A DNA stretch of 64,000 nt from UBA2357 sp046295975 (lineage in GTDB: Bacteria > Pseudomonadota > Gammaproteobacteria > Burkholderiales > Rhodocyclaceae): contig JBKBMG010000007.1 in assembly GCA_046295975.1 (NCBI GenBank), forward strand, positions 61,440 to 125,439. Direction: 5' to 3'. Made by a program: the position numbers and the translations under genes. Shown one piece after another: positions 47,033 to 55,322 of the stretch (position 1 is its first letter; the number at the start of each line of letters is the position of its first letter). The notes beneath the pieces are model-generated. The model saw nothing but the letters and a program-made list of their open reading frames with translations, searched no databases and was not told the origin of the DNA.

Positions 47033-47922
47033 AGTCGGTACTCGCCCGCCTCGGCCCCATCGTCGGCAGCCTGGTGATCGCCACCACGCTGCTGTGGGCC
47101 GTCATGCTCATCGTGCTGCCGCAGCTCATGATGATCGACATGTCGCTGCGCCCCAACCTGCCGCTGTCGCTGCGCGGCGGCGACGAGGATGTGCGCAGCC
47201 TGGCGCACTACGAGGTGCTGTGGTCGAACGCCATCCATCGCAGCATCTTCGTCCAGACCATCTGGTCCTCGGCGCTGGTCACCGCATTGTCGCTGCTGGT
47301 GTGCTACCCGGTCGCTTATTTCCTGGCCCAGGTGGCGCGCGGGGGGGGGGGGGGGGTGGTGGGGGTGGCACTGGTGATCCCATTCTGGGTGAACGAGATC
47401 CTGCGCACCTTTTCATGGTTTCTGATCCTGTCGCGCAACGGCCTGATCAACCAGGTGCTGATGTCGCTGGGCCTCATCGACACCCCCATTCCGCTGGGCG
47501 GCACCGGGGCGGTGCTGGTAGGCATGGTGTATGCCTACATCCTGTTCATGGTGTTCCCCCTGTACAACGCCATCGAGTCGCTGGATCGCAATCAGATCGA
47601 GGCGGCGCGCGATCTCGGGGCTTCGTGGGCGCGCATCCACTGGCGCGTGGTGCTGCCGCACGCCAAGCCGGGCATCGCGGTGGGCTGCATCATGGTGTTC
47701 ATGCTCGCGGCAGGCACGGTGGCGGTGCCGCAGATCATGCAGTCACTGCCCGGCGGCACTGGCTCACGCTGGTTCACCCAGGTGATCTACAGCCTGTTCT
47801 TCGACGGCGGAAACTGGAACCAGGGCGCCGCCTATGCCATTGCGCTGTTGCTGCTGTGCATTCTGTTCATCGCATTGATGATGCGGCTCTTCAAGGTCAA
47901 CCTGGGGGACATCGCCAAATGA
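47029..47922 (+). CDS. PotB-like ABC transporter permease containing a 16-G tract
   Basis: 297 residues, six hydrophobic segments, EAA loop EAARDLGASWARIHWRVVLP. It forms a permease pair with the next gene. Bases 47341-47356 are an unbroken run of sixteen G that encodes five glycines at the end of a cytoplasmic-side segment (AQVARGGGGGVVGVALVIPF), where homologues usually carry a mixed hydrophobic stretch. With 16 G the frame is intact throughout; loss or gain of one base would truncate the protein. It overlaps potA-like and potC-like neighbours by four bases each. Confidence 0.9.
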   Translation: MKSVLARLGPIVGSLVIATTLLWAVMLIVLPQLMMIDMSLRPNLPLSLRGGDEDVRSLAHYEVLWSNAIHRSIFVQTIWSSALVTALSLLVCYPVAYFLAQVARGGGGGVVGVALVIPFWVNEILRTFSWFLILSRNGLINQVLMSLGLIDTPIPLGGTGAVLVGMVYAYILFMVFPLYNAIESLDRNQIEAARDLGASWARIHWRVVLPHAKPGIAVGCIMVFMLAAGTVAVPQIMQSLPGGTGSRWFTQVIYSLFFDGGNWNQGAAYAIALLLLCILFIALMMRLFKVNLGDIAK

Positions 47923-48752
47923 GCAGCCGCCGGATCTTCGACCTGATGGTGGTCGCCTACCTGTTGCTGTTCTTCGCCTATCTGTTCCTGCCGCTGATCT
48001 TCATGTCGGCGGCAGCCTTCAACGACAGCCGCTTTCCCACCATGCTGCCGTGGGAAGGCTTCACCACGCGCTGGTTCCACGGTTTCGACGTGCGCGGCCG
48101 GCCGGTCGGCCTGTTTCAGGACGCGCGCCTGGGCGCGGCCATCCTCAACTCGCTGATCGTCGCCGGGGGAGTGATCCTGGTATCCGTACCGCTCGGCCTG
48201 GCCGGCGCGCTGTTCCTGTCCAACCTGCGCAGCCGCGCCAGAAGCTTCGTGTATGGCGTACTGGTGTCGCCGGTGCTCACGCCCGGCGTCATACTCGGCA
48301 TCTCCACGCTGATCTTCTGGAACGAGTACTTCCACGTGGGCGGTGGGCTATTCCTCACCGTCATCGCCCAATCCACCTTCATTGCCGCGTACTGCATGCT
48401 GCTGTTCCTCGCCCGCCTGGAGCGCTTCGACCGCAGCCTGGAAGAGGCCGCGCTCGATCTCGGCGCCTCGCACGCCATGATGGTGCGGCGGGTGCTGCTG
48501 CCCTACCTCCGCCCGGCGGTGCTGGGCGCCTGCGTCATCGCCTTCCTGCAGTCGTTCGAGAACTACAACACCACCTTGTTCGTGATCGGCACCCAGGACA
48601 CCATGACGCTCAACATCGCATCGCGGGTCCGTCTCGGCCTGACCCCGGCGATCAACGCAATCGGCGTCATCATGGTGGCGATCACCATCGTCGGCGCCAT
48701 CGCCTACGAATACCGCAGGCGACGCGAGGCACTGCCGGCGGCGCAGGGCTGA
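47919..48752 (+). CDS. PotC-like ABC transporter permease
   Basis: 277 residues, six membrane segments. The EAA loop is EAALDLGASHAMMVRRVLLP. It starts at ATG 47919, overlapping the potB-like stop as ATGA. Homology to spermidine/putrescine and 2-aminoethylphosphonate permeases does not decide the substrate. It is followed after 72 bases, without a visible terminator, by the PMH-like hydrolase gene, which may belong to the same transcript. Confidence 0.9.
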   Translation: MSSRRIFDLMVVAYLLLFFAYLFLPLIFMSAAAFNDSRFPTMLPWEGFTTRWFHGFDVRGRPVGLFQDARLGAAILNSLIVAGGVILVSVPLGLAGALFLSNLRSRARSFVYGVLVSPVLTPGVILGISTLIFWNEYFHVGGGLFLTVIAQSTFIAAYCMLLFLARLERFDRSLEEAALDLGASHAMMVRRVLLPYLRPAVLGACVIAFLQSFENYNTTLFVIGTQDTMTLNIASRVRLGLTPAINAIGVIMVAITIVGAIAYEYRRRREALPAAQG

Positions 48753-48824
48753 AGCCGAACGCGGCGTCCGGCTCGAGCGGCCCTTCCCACGGACACAACG
48801 GCCACCCCGCCCGGACACCCCGCC

Positions 48825-50384
48825 ATGCCTGCCTCCCACCCCCGCAACGTGCTGCTGATTTCCGCCGACCAGTGGCGCGCCGACTGCCTGTCCTCTGCCG
48901 GCCATCCGTTGCTGCGCACGCCCAATCTCGACCGGCTGGCGGCCGAGGGCACGCTGTTCCGCCGCCATTTCGGCCAGGCCGCCCCATGCGGGCCGGCCCG
49001 TGCCAGCTTGCTCACCGGGCTGTACATGATGAACCACCGCGCCGTACTGAACGGTACGCCGCTCGACGCCCGCCACACCAACGTCGCACTCGAGGCGCGC
49101 CGCGCCGGTTACGACCCCATCCTGTTCGGCTATACCGACACCACCCCCGACCCTCGTGGCCTCGCTGCGGGCGACCCGGCCCTGCGCGACTATGGCGGCA
49201 TCCTGCCGGGTTTTCGCGAAGGCATGCGCTACGACGACGAAGTGTGCCTGCCCTGGCTCGCACACCTGCGCCGACGCGGCTATTCCTTGCCCGAGCATGG
49301 ACTGGACACCTACTTGCCCACGCCCGACGCACGGGCTGCGACCGCTGCCGCCGGCCTCGGCCACGCCGCCGCACCGGCCCGCTACCGCGCCGAGGATTCC
49401 GACACCGCCTATACCGCAGACCGGGTGATCGAATATCTGCAAGGCCGTGGCGACCGGCCATGGTTTGTACACGCGGTGTTCTTCCGCCCCCACCCGCCCC
49501 TGTACGCGCCGGAGCCCTTCAACCATCTGTATCCCCCGGAGGCGGTGCCGGCACCGCAGCGCCACCCCGAGGTCGCGAGCGAGGCCGCCGCGCATCCCTT
49601 CCTCGCCTACTGGTTGGCGCGCGTCGCCCGCCCGGGCGCCTTCATGGGCCACGCGGGAAACATCCGCGACCTGCCCGAACACGAATGGCGGCAACTGCGC
49701 GCCACCTATTACGGCCTGATCACCGAGGTCGATCACCACGTCGGCCGGCTCATCGAGCACCTCCAGGCGACCGGACAATACGAGCACACCCTGATCGTGT
49801 TCACCTCCGATCACGGCGAACAGTTGGGCGACCACTGGCTGTGGGGCAAAGGCGGCTACTTCGACGCCAGCTACCACCTGCCGTTGATCGTGCGCGCACC
49901 CGGTGGCCACGCCCGCCCGGGCACGGCGGAAGATGCGATGACCGAGGCGGTGGACCTGATGCCCACGGTGCTCGACTGGCTGGGCCTGGCAACGCCCGCC
50001 ACCTGCGACGGCCGTTCGCTGCTGCCCTTGCTGGGCGCGGCCCGGCCCGCCGGGTGGCGTGACGCGGTGCATTGGGAGTACGACTTCCGCGATCCGCTCG
50101 ACCACGATGCCGAGCACAGCCTGGGCCTCGACAGCGACGCCTGCGTGCTCAACGTGCTGCGCGGCGAGCGCTACAAGTACGTCCATTTCGCCGGCCTGCC
50201 GCCACTGCTCCACGACCTCGCCGAAGACCCCGGCGAACTGCGCAACCTGGCTTCCGATCCCGCCTATCGCGAAGTCATGCTGGAGATGACACAGCACCTC
50301 TTGTCGCTTCGCATGCGCCATGCCGACCGCGCCTTCACCCGGCTGCTCGCCACGCCGAACGGCCTGCATCACGACTCGCCCTGA
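48825..50384 (+). CDS. phosphonate monoester hydrolase-like sulfatase-family enzyme
   Basis: 519 residues of the alkaline-phosphatase/sulfatase superfamily. Metal ligands occur in LISADQW and TSDHGEQLGDH. The formylglycine motif C-x-P-x-R is CGPAR (Cys55) in PCGPARASLLTGLYMMNHR, which is converted by a formylglycine-generating enzyme. Overall sequence is closest in my recollection to rhizobial phosphonate monoester hydrolases, which also cleave phosphodiesters, sulfate esters and sulfonates. No signal peptide, so cytoplasmic. Position behind the Pot-type importer suggests it hydrolyses the imported compound. Confidence 0.85.
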   Translation: MPASHPRNVLLISADQWRADCLSSAGHPLLRTPNLDRLAAEGTLFRRHFGQAAPCGPARASLLTGLYMMNHRAVLNGTPLDARHTNVALEARRAGYDPILFGYTDTTPDPRGLAAGDPALRDYGGILPGFREGMRYDDEVCLPWLAHLRRRGYSLPEHGLDTYLPTPDARAATAAAGLGHAAAPARYRAEDSDTAYTADRVIEYLQGRGDRPWFVHAVFFRPHPPLYAPEPFNHLYPPEAVPAPQRHPEVASEAAAHPFLAYWLARVARPGAFMGHAGNIRDLPEHEWRQLRATYYGLITEVDHHVGRLIEHLQATGQYEHTLIVFTSDHGEQLGDHWLWGKGGYFDASYHLPLIVRAPGGHARPGTAEDAMTEAVDLMPTVLDWLGLATPATCDGRSLLPLLGAARPAGWRDAVHWEYDFRDPLDHDAEHSLGLDSDACVLNVLRGERYKYVHFAGLPPLLHDLAEDPGELRNLASDPAYREVMLEMTQHLLSLRMRHADRAFTRLLATPNGLHHDSP

Positions 50385-50514
50385 GCATTCCCGCAACCTC
50401 TGCGCCGCGCCCTGGGGGCACAAGCCGCGGGCGGCCGGCCCTGCCGCCCGCCTGACACCCATCCACCCGACGCCACCACGTTCGTTCGCCGGCACGCATT
50501 CCGGAATACGGTCC

Positions 50515-50555
50515 TTGCATGTGCCATGGGCATGGCTATAGTGGAAACGTTCCAC
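50515..50555 (+). promoter_or_regulatory. promoter and palindromic operator of the HEAT/metzincin pair
   Basis: -35 TTGCAT (50515-50520), 16-base spacer, -10 TATAGT (50537-50542). Overlapping the end of the -10 and the expected start site is a perfect inverted repeat GTGGAA-ACG-TTCCAC (50541-50555), a natural repressor position. The leader to the ATG at 50711 is about 160 bases. The remainder of the 326-base gap after the sulfatase-family gene shows no gene or terminator. Confidence 0.6.
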
Positions 50556-50710
50556 CGCGACTGCGTGCCACCCACCGGGCGCAGGCCAACTTGGACGCGA
50601 CATGCCGCGTGGCGCGAACACCCCAACGGGGCGGAGTGGCAACGCCCATCTCGACTGCGTTGGCCTGGCCGACGACGTTGCCGAAGTGCCCCCGACACGA
50701 GGAGTCTGCG

Positions 50711-51499
50711 ATGGACGAAATCATGGGATCGGGCACCGGCCCCGCGGCCGATACCGCCGATAGCCTTCAACCCGGGCGCGAGACAATACGCTTCGCCCCC
50801 AGTCCGGCCGGGCAGCGGGTGCTCAACTATCTGTCAGTCATCAACGCCAGCGGCGACGATGCGGAGGACCGCTACAAGGAGGCCGTGGTCGCGATACGCG
50901 AACAGGCGGCCGACGCAGTGGCCGAGATCGCACGCATGGAATGTGGTTGCCGGGTGCGGGACTATTCGGGGCGCTGGGGGCTGGTGTTCGCCGCCAGCGA
51001 GCTCGCCCACCCCGCGGCCCTGCCCTATCTGCGCAGCGTCGTGCTGACGCCCATTCCCCCGGAGGAAAGCGCCGATCCGCACAGCTTTTCCACCGTGGCC
51101 GAGGAAACCATCGTCCGCAGCACCGCAGTCGACGGCGTGGCGCGCCTCGCCGCGGAAGGCCATGCCGAGGCCGTCGATTCGCTGTTCGCGTTCCTGCGCG
51201 TACCGTCGATCTCGATCAAGCGCGCGGCGGTACAAGGCCTGCTGAACGTTCGCCAGGGTGAAAGCCTGCGCGGCAAGATCGAGGCCCACCTGTGCCCCGA
51301 AGAACGCTTTCTGCTCGACATCCGTGCACTAGACGTCCGCCGCGCCACGCAGATCGACAACCCCGAAGCGGATCTCAGCGAAACCGGCCGTATCGCGCAA
51401 AAGGCATCCTCGCCCGACCTGCCCGGACGCAATCCGTGCGCCGACCCGCGCAGCACCGGAGACGACAGCCCCGCAGCCGGCACCGGCAAGGAGAACTGA
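50711..51499 (+). CDS. HEAT-repeat-like protein of unknown function
   Basis: 262 residues. I do not recognise the family. Residues ~60-200 are helical with an Ala/Leu periodicity suggestive of HEAT-type repeats (for example RSTAVDGVARLAAEG followed by SIKRAAVQGLLNVRQGE). The C-terminal ~55 residues are polar and probably disordered, and the N-terminal ~30 are Gly/Ala/Asp rich. No signal peptide or membrane segment. GAGGAG lies 8 bases upstream of the ATG. It is first in a two-gene operon; the metzincin-motif gene begins two bases after its stop codon. A scaffold or inhibitor/partner role is inference. Confidence 0.7.
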   Translation: MDEIMGSGTGPAADTADSLQPGRETIRFAPSPAGQRVLNYLSVINASGDDAEDRYKEAVVAIREQAADAVAEIARMECGCRVRDYSGRWGLVFAASELAHPAALPYLRSVVLTPIPPEESADPHSFSTVAEETIVRSTAVDGVARLAAEGHAEAVDSLFAFLRVPSISIKRAAVQGLLNVRQGESLRGKIEAHLCPEERFLLDIRALDVRRATQIDNPEADLSETGRIAQKASSPDLPGRNPCADPRSTGDDSPAAGTGKEN

Positions 51500-51501
51500 T
51501 C

Positions 51502-52191
51502 ATGGCCACCTGTTCCATTCCCACCATACCGAACAAGGATGTCAGCGGTGACAACCTCTACGGCCCACGCATCTGCAACCAGGCCTTCATCGACTGGGCG
51601 TGGAAAGCCCACGGATTCAGCAAGAAGTACTGGGACGACGGCTTCGGCTACCACGCTCCGTGCAACAACAACCTGCCCCTGAGCCGCACCTTCAGCGGCA
51701 TCTGGCTGCTCAACTACTCCGCCGAGGACTACTGGAACGAGCAGTGGAACAACAACATCCTGCACTGGGGACGACGCTACGTCCGCAACCAGATCGACGA
51801 CCTGCGCGCCAAGTGCGGCGATGGCAGCGCCATCGCCACGGCCTTTTCCGGCTTCCTCGGGATCGGCCGGCGGGTGGAGCTCTACCTGGGCTTTTTCTAC
51901 AGCTCCAACGTTCCTGCCCGGGCCGAGACGCTGATCCACGAAGCACGCCACATGGGCGGCAAGTCCCACAACGCCAAGTTCCCGGCCTGGTCGGCCTACG
52001 GCCCCGGCAAGTCGGGCGCGGATTCGAGTTGGGGCTACAGCGGCGCCTGGATGTATGGGGCGCTCTATCTATGGTGGTTCTACGCCGACGGCCGACGCAC
52101 CACCACCGCGCTGCGGCAGTCGGCCCGCCAGCGCGCCAACTTCGTCATCGACAACGCCTTCGCCACCCACCCCGGCTTCACCATCGCCTGA
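51502..52191 (+). CDS. putative zinc metalloprotease with metzincin-type HExxHxxGxxH motif
   Basis: 229 residues. HEARHMGGKSH at residues 146-156 fits the metzincin consensus HExxHxxGxxH exactly (His146, Glu147, His150, Gly153, His156); bases 51937-51969. A Met at 184, in a hydrophobic Trp/Tyr-rich stretch, could be the Met-turn. The rest is rich in W, Y, N and G and resembles no family I know. There is no signal peptide, so a cytoplasmic role or non-classical export is implied. It starts two bases after the HEAT-like gene (GGAGAAC upstream). The motif is direct observation; protease activity is inference. Confidence 0.65.
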   Translation: MATCSIPTIPNKDVSGDNLYGPRICNQAFIDWAWKAHGFSKKYWDDGFGYHAPCNNNLPLSRTFSGIWLLNYSAEDYWNEQWNNNILHWGRRYVRNQIDDLRAKCGDGSAIATAFSGFLGIGRRVELYLGFFYSSNVPARAETLIHEARHMGGKSHNAKFPAWSAYGPGKSGADSSWGYSGAWMYGALYLWWFYADGRRTTTALRQSARQRANFVIDNAFATHPGFTIA

Positions 52192-52204
52192 GAATGACGC
52201 CACA

Positions 52205-52291
52205 CCGTTCGCCCTGAGCCCGTCGAAGGCGCTTTCGGCAAAACCTTCGACCGGGCTTCAACAGGCCTGTCGAAGGGCTCCGTCCGAACGG
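52205..52291. repeat. REP-like palindromic intergenic repeat, copy 3
   Basis: Outer inverted repeat CCGTTCG (52205-52211) / CGAACGG (52285-52291). Inner arms GAGCCCGTCGAAGG and CCTTCGACCGGGCTT form a near-perfect stem, and CCTGTCGAAGGGCTC lies between. It fills the gap between the convergent metzincin-motif gene and the response regulator, where it could also terminate transcription. Confidence 0.7.
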
Positions 52292-52340
52292 TACTTGATT
52301 GCGGACTAATAATTCGCAAGCGCTGGGCCGGCCTGCGCCG

Positions 52341-52997
52341 TCAGAGCCAACCGAGCTCAAGCCCTCTCAGAACGGCCCTGACCCGGTCCCGCACGCCGAG
52401 CTTGGAAAGCACGCTGGAGATGTGGTTCTTGACCGTCCCTTCACTCATACCCAAGGCATCGGCAATCTCCCGGTTGCTCAGCCCGCAGGCCATCAGCCGC
52501 AGCACCTCGGACTCCCGCCCGGTCAGCCGGTCGGGGTGGTCGAGACGCTCGAACACCGGCTGCACCGTCTCCAGCGCCTGCAGCAGGCGCTCGGTGACGA
52601 CCGGACGAATTACCGACGCCCCCGCCGCGACACGCCGAATCGTGTCGGCCAGCGTCTCCAGCGAGATGTCCTTCAGCAGAAAACCGCGCGCGCCCGCGCG
52701 TACGCCACGCAGCATCGCCTCATCATCGTCGAAGGTGGTGAGCAGGATCGTGGGCGGGCAGGCGCCCGCCTCCTGAAGCGTCGCCAGCAGGTCCAACCCC
52801 GAACGGCCTGGCATGCGGACATCCAGCAACAGCACGTCCGGTCGCAGCGCGGCGACGACCGCGCGTGCATCGTCGTAGTTTGCCGCCTCGCCGACGACGC
52901 GGATGTCGGGCGTCAGCGCCAGCAGACCGGCAATGCCACTGCGAACCAAGGTCTGGTCGTCTACCAGGACGACTCGCAGATTCTGCGGTTCAAGCAT
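52341..52997 (-). CDS. NarL/LuxR-family two-component response regulator
   Basis: 218 residues. The receiver has the acidic pair in VLVDDQT and the phospho-Asp in DVLLLDVRMPG, with Thr and Lys in LLTTFDD and GFLLKD. The C-terminal LuxR helix-turn-helix reads LTGRESEVLRLMACGLSNREIA ... KNHISSVLSKLGV. Its start overlaps the kinase gene's end by eight bases, making the pair co-translated. The target genes are unknown. Confidence 0.94.
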   Translation of the reverse strand: MLEPQNLRVVLVDDQTLVRSGIAGLLALTPDIRVVGEAANYDDARAVVAALRPDVLLLDVRMPGRSGLDLLATLQEAGACPPTILLTTFDDDEAMLRGVRAGARGFLLKDISLETLADTIRRVAAGASVIRPVVTERLLQALETVQPVFERLDHPDRLTGRESEVLRLMACGLSNREIADALGMSEGTVKNHISSVLSKLGVRDRVRAVLRGLELGWL

Positions 52998-54363
52998 GGT
53001 CCGGCACCACGAACCGCACGCTCAGCCCGCGCCCCGGGGCTGCACCGACGTCCAGCACCCCACCCAGCCCCTCGATACGCTCTCGCATGCCGTCGAGACC
53101 GTGCCCGTAACGCACCTCGTCCCTGCCCACGCCATCATCGACGACCTCCACCGTAACCCCCCGGTGCGTGCGGCGTATGCCGACCGATACCGTGTGCGCA
53201 CGCGCATGACGGACGGCGTTCGAAACCGACTCCTGCACCCCCCGGAACACCGCATGCGCCACCGCCGGATCGGCGACCCGGCAATCCACGTCGAAGTCCA
53301 GTTCGACGCGTGGCTCCGGCACCCCGGCACACAGGCGCTCAAGACTTCCACGCAGATCGAGCGGCTGTTCGCCGCGCTCGCGCCCAACGGCGGCGCGCAC
53401 CTCGCCGAACAACGCCTTCGCAATCGCCTGTGCCGTGCGCAGCGGGCCGCCATCCGGTTCGGGAGCATGCCGCGCCGCAAGCTCAAGGTGCAGGCCGAGC
53501 GCCGCCAGGTGGTGCCCCAGGCCGTCGTGTAGATCGCGTGCGATCCTCAGCCGCTCGTTGGCCTTTGCACTCTCTGCCAGTAGATGATGCGTTGCGCGCA
53601 ATTCGGCATTGGCATGGGCCGCGGCCAGGCGGCTGCGCCGCTCCGACATTGCCACATAGCCAAGCATGAAGGCGAACGCCTGCCACGCCACGGTCATTAC
53701 CACGGACATTGCCACGAGCGCGAACAACTGCGCCAGCGCCATCCCCTCCAGCACGATCGTCGCCTCGCCGACGGCCACCGTGATGTCGCCGCTGTGCAGC
53801 CAGAACACGCCGACCCATACGCACACCATCGTGATCGTCTGTCCGAGCAGCCACAACAGCGCGTGCCTGAGCGCGAAAACCATGGGCAACTCGGCCGCGA
53901 CGATGTAGAGCAGGTCAGATTCGAAAGTCACGCCAATGAATATCTGCAGCGCAACCCAGCCCAACACCCGACGGCCGTGGCGCACCCGGTCGGCGGTGAC
54001 CGCCCACACGCCCAGCGCGAACAACACAAAGGCGGCGGCGTTCACCACCACCAGTGCCAGCGTGGGATCGCCCCAGCCACCGGGTTCCAGCCCGAGTGCA
54101 AGCACCAAAGCGCCGGCAAAGTCGTAGGCACCCACCGTCAACCTTATTCCTTCGGGATTATCACCAACCAGCACATAGAGCATGTGCGCGGCGAAAATCG
54201 CCGCACAGGCCAGCAGGCAGGCTGCACGGAAAGCGGCGTTGGAGGTGCCCAGCCACTGGGCGAGGCGGCGCTGCCAGTGCGTGGCCCGGGTGTCCGGCAC
54301 GGTGACAGCACGCGCATGCGATGACGCAGGCGCACGCGCCGCTGCATTGATCGTTCCGCTCAT
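52990..54363 (-). CDS. NarL-type sensor histidine kinase, multi-pass membrane
   Basis: 457 residues. The first ~250 residues hold about six or seven hydrophobic helices as sensor. HisKA_3 follows with the phospho-His in RIARDLHDGLGHHLAAL. The HATPase has the N-box VQESVSNAVRHARA and G-boxes VVDDGVGRDE and GHGLDGMRERIEGLGG. The start at 54363 is set by GGAGGGGAGGGGG immediately upstream; an in-frame ATG at 54399 is weaker. It signals to the overlapping response regulator. It diverges from the YfaZ-like outer-membrane protein gene. Confidence 0.9.
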   Translation of the reverse strand: MSGTINAAARAPASSHARAVTVPDTRATHWQRRLAQWLGTSNAAFRAACLLACAAIFAAHMLYVLVGDNPEGIRLTVGAYDFAGALVLALGLEPGGWGDPTLALVVVNAAAFVLFALGVWAVTADRVRHGRRVLGWVALQIFIGVTFESDLLYIVAAELPMVFALRHALLWLLGQTITMVCVWVGVFWLHSGDITVAVGEATIVLEGMALAQLFALVAMSVVMTVAWQAFAFMLGYVAMSERRSRLAAAHANAELRATHHLLAESAKANERLRIARDLHDGLGHHLAALGLHLELAARHAPEPDGGPLRTAQAIAKALFGEVRAAVGRERGEQPLDLRGSLERLCAGVPEPRVELDFDVDCRVADPAVAHAVFRGVQESVSNAVRHARAHTVSVGIRRTHRGVTVEVVDDGVGRDEVRYGHGLDGMRERIEGLGGVLDVGAAPGRGLSVRFVVPDHA

Positions 54364-54564
54364 TCCCCCTCCCCTCCCGCCGTCGCATCCCGGCCTCATC
54401 TCACAGCGCGCAGCTTATACCGCCTCATCGAGGTTCCGGCATGTGCCGAAAGTCATGGGTGGCGACAGTGTCTTCCGGCACATGTGCGCAATCGACCGAT
54501 CGCACACAATCGCCCCGTTTCCCGCCTCCGCGGGCATGCCACTCGAACGACAAGGAGATATCCG

Positions 54565-55254
54565 ATGCAAACACGAAAACTCGCTGCCGCCACCTCTGCG
54601 GCGATCGCACTCGCCATCTGTGGGCCGGCGGCTTCCCAGGAGCGCCACGACGCCAGCACCTTCGCGTACGGCAAGGTCGGTGCCACCGGCCTGGCGGCCG
54701 GCCTGGGCTGGGTTGCCAACGACCAGTTCGCGCTTCGTCTGGGCGCAGCTGGCGGCGCCGAGTACAAGGGCAAGTACCGTGCGAACGGCGGGGACTATGG
54801 CGTCAAGCGCAAGTTCGACAGGTCCCTGGAAGCCTTCGCCGACTGGTATCCGTCCCCCGGCAACGGCTTCCGCCTGACCGCTGGGGTTCTGATCAGCGAC
54901 GCCAAGAGTTCCCTGAGCGGCCGGACCAACCGCGACGGCCACTACGTCATCAACAATACGGCCTACACCACCTCGTCGGTCGGCGACCTCTCCGGCACGA
55001 TGCGTCACAACCGTGTCGCCCCGTACCTGGGGCTGGGCTGGGAGTCCGCCCATCCCGGGCAGCGCGGCTGGCGATTCGTGAGCGACGCCGGTTTCCACTA
55101 CTTCGGCAACGCCCGAACCTCGCTCCACGCATCCGGTGCGGCAACAAACGCAGGACTGCGCCAGGACCTGGAAGCAGACCGACGGCGACTCGATTCACGG
55201 CAGCGGAACGCGATCAGCGCGGCGCTCTCGGTCGGCGCTGCGTACTCGTTCTAG
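54565..55254 (+). CDS. YfaZ-like outer-membrane beta-barrel protein
   Basis: 229 residues with a signal peptide (1-24, ending AASQ). The mature part shows alternating-strand, Gly/Tyr-rich segments (YGKVGATGLAAGLGW, FRLTAGVLIS, YLGLGWES) and ends in the terminal aromatic AAYSF expected for BamA-dependent insertion. YfaZ-family members are small porin-like barrels of unknown function. AAGGAGATA upstream gives a strong start at 54565. It lies next to, and diverges from, the two-component pair, which may control it. Confidence 0.8.
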   Translation: MQTRKLAAATSAAIALAICGPAASQERHDASTFAYGKVGATGLAAGLGWVANDQFALRLGAAGGAEYKGKYRANGGDYGVKRKFDRSLEAFADWYPSPGNGFRLTAGVLISDAKSSLSGRTNRDGHYVINNTAYTTSSVGDLSGTMRHNRVAPYLGLGWESAHPGQRGWRFVSDAGFHYFGNARTSLHASGAATNAGLRQDLEADRRRLDSRQRNAISAALSVGAAYSF

Positions 55255-55322
55255 GCGCGCCCACGCCCTCTCCCGCCCCCTCTCCCGCTACCACTCCCCC
55301 TCTCCGAAAAGGAGTCCTTCCG

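Noticed and set aside
47341..47356. G16 tract as an assembly gap breaking the gene
   Set aside because: The reading frame is conserved on both sides and the protein aligns as a complete permease, so the gene is treated as intact; the exact count stays questionable and is listed as a finding.
46965..47918. Upstream extension of the PotC-like frame to a 595-residue protein
   Set aside because: The extension is the alternative frame of potA/potB-like genes; the permease homology begins at ATG 47919, which overlaps the preceding stop.
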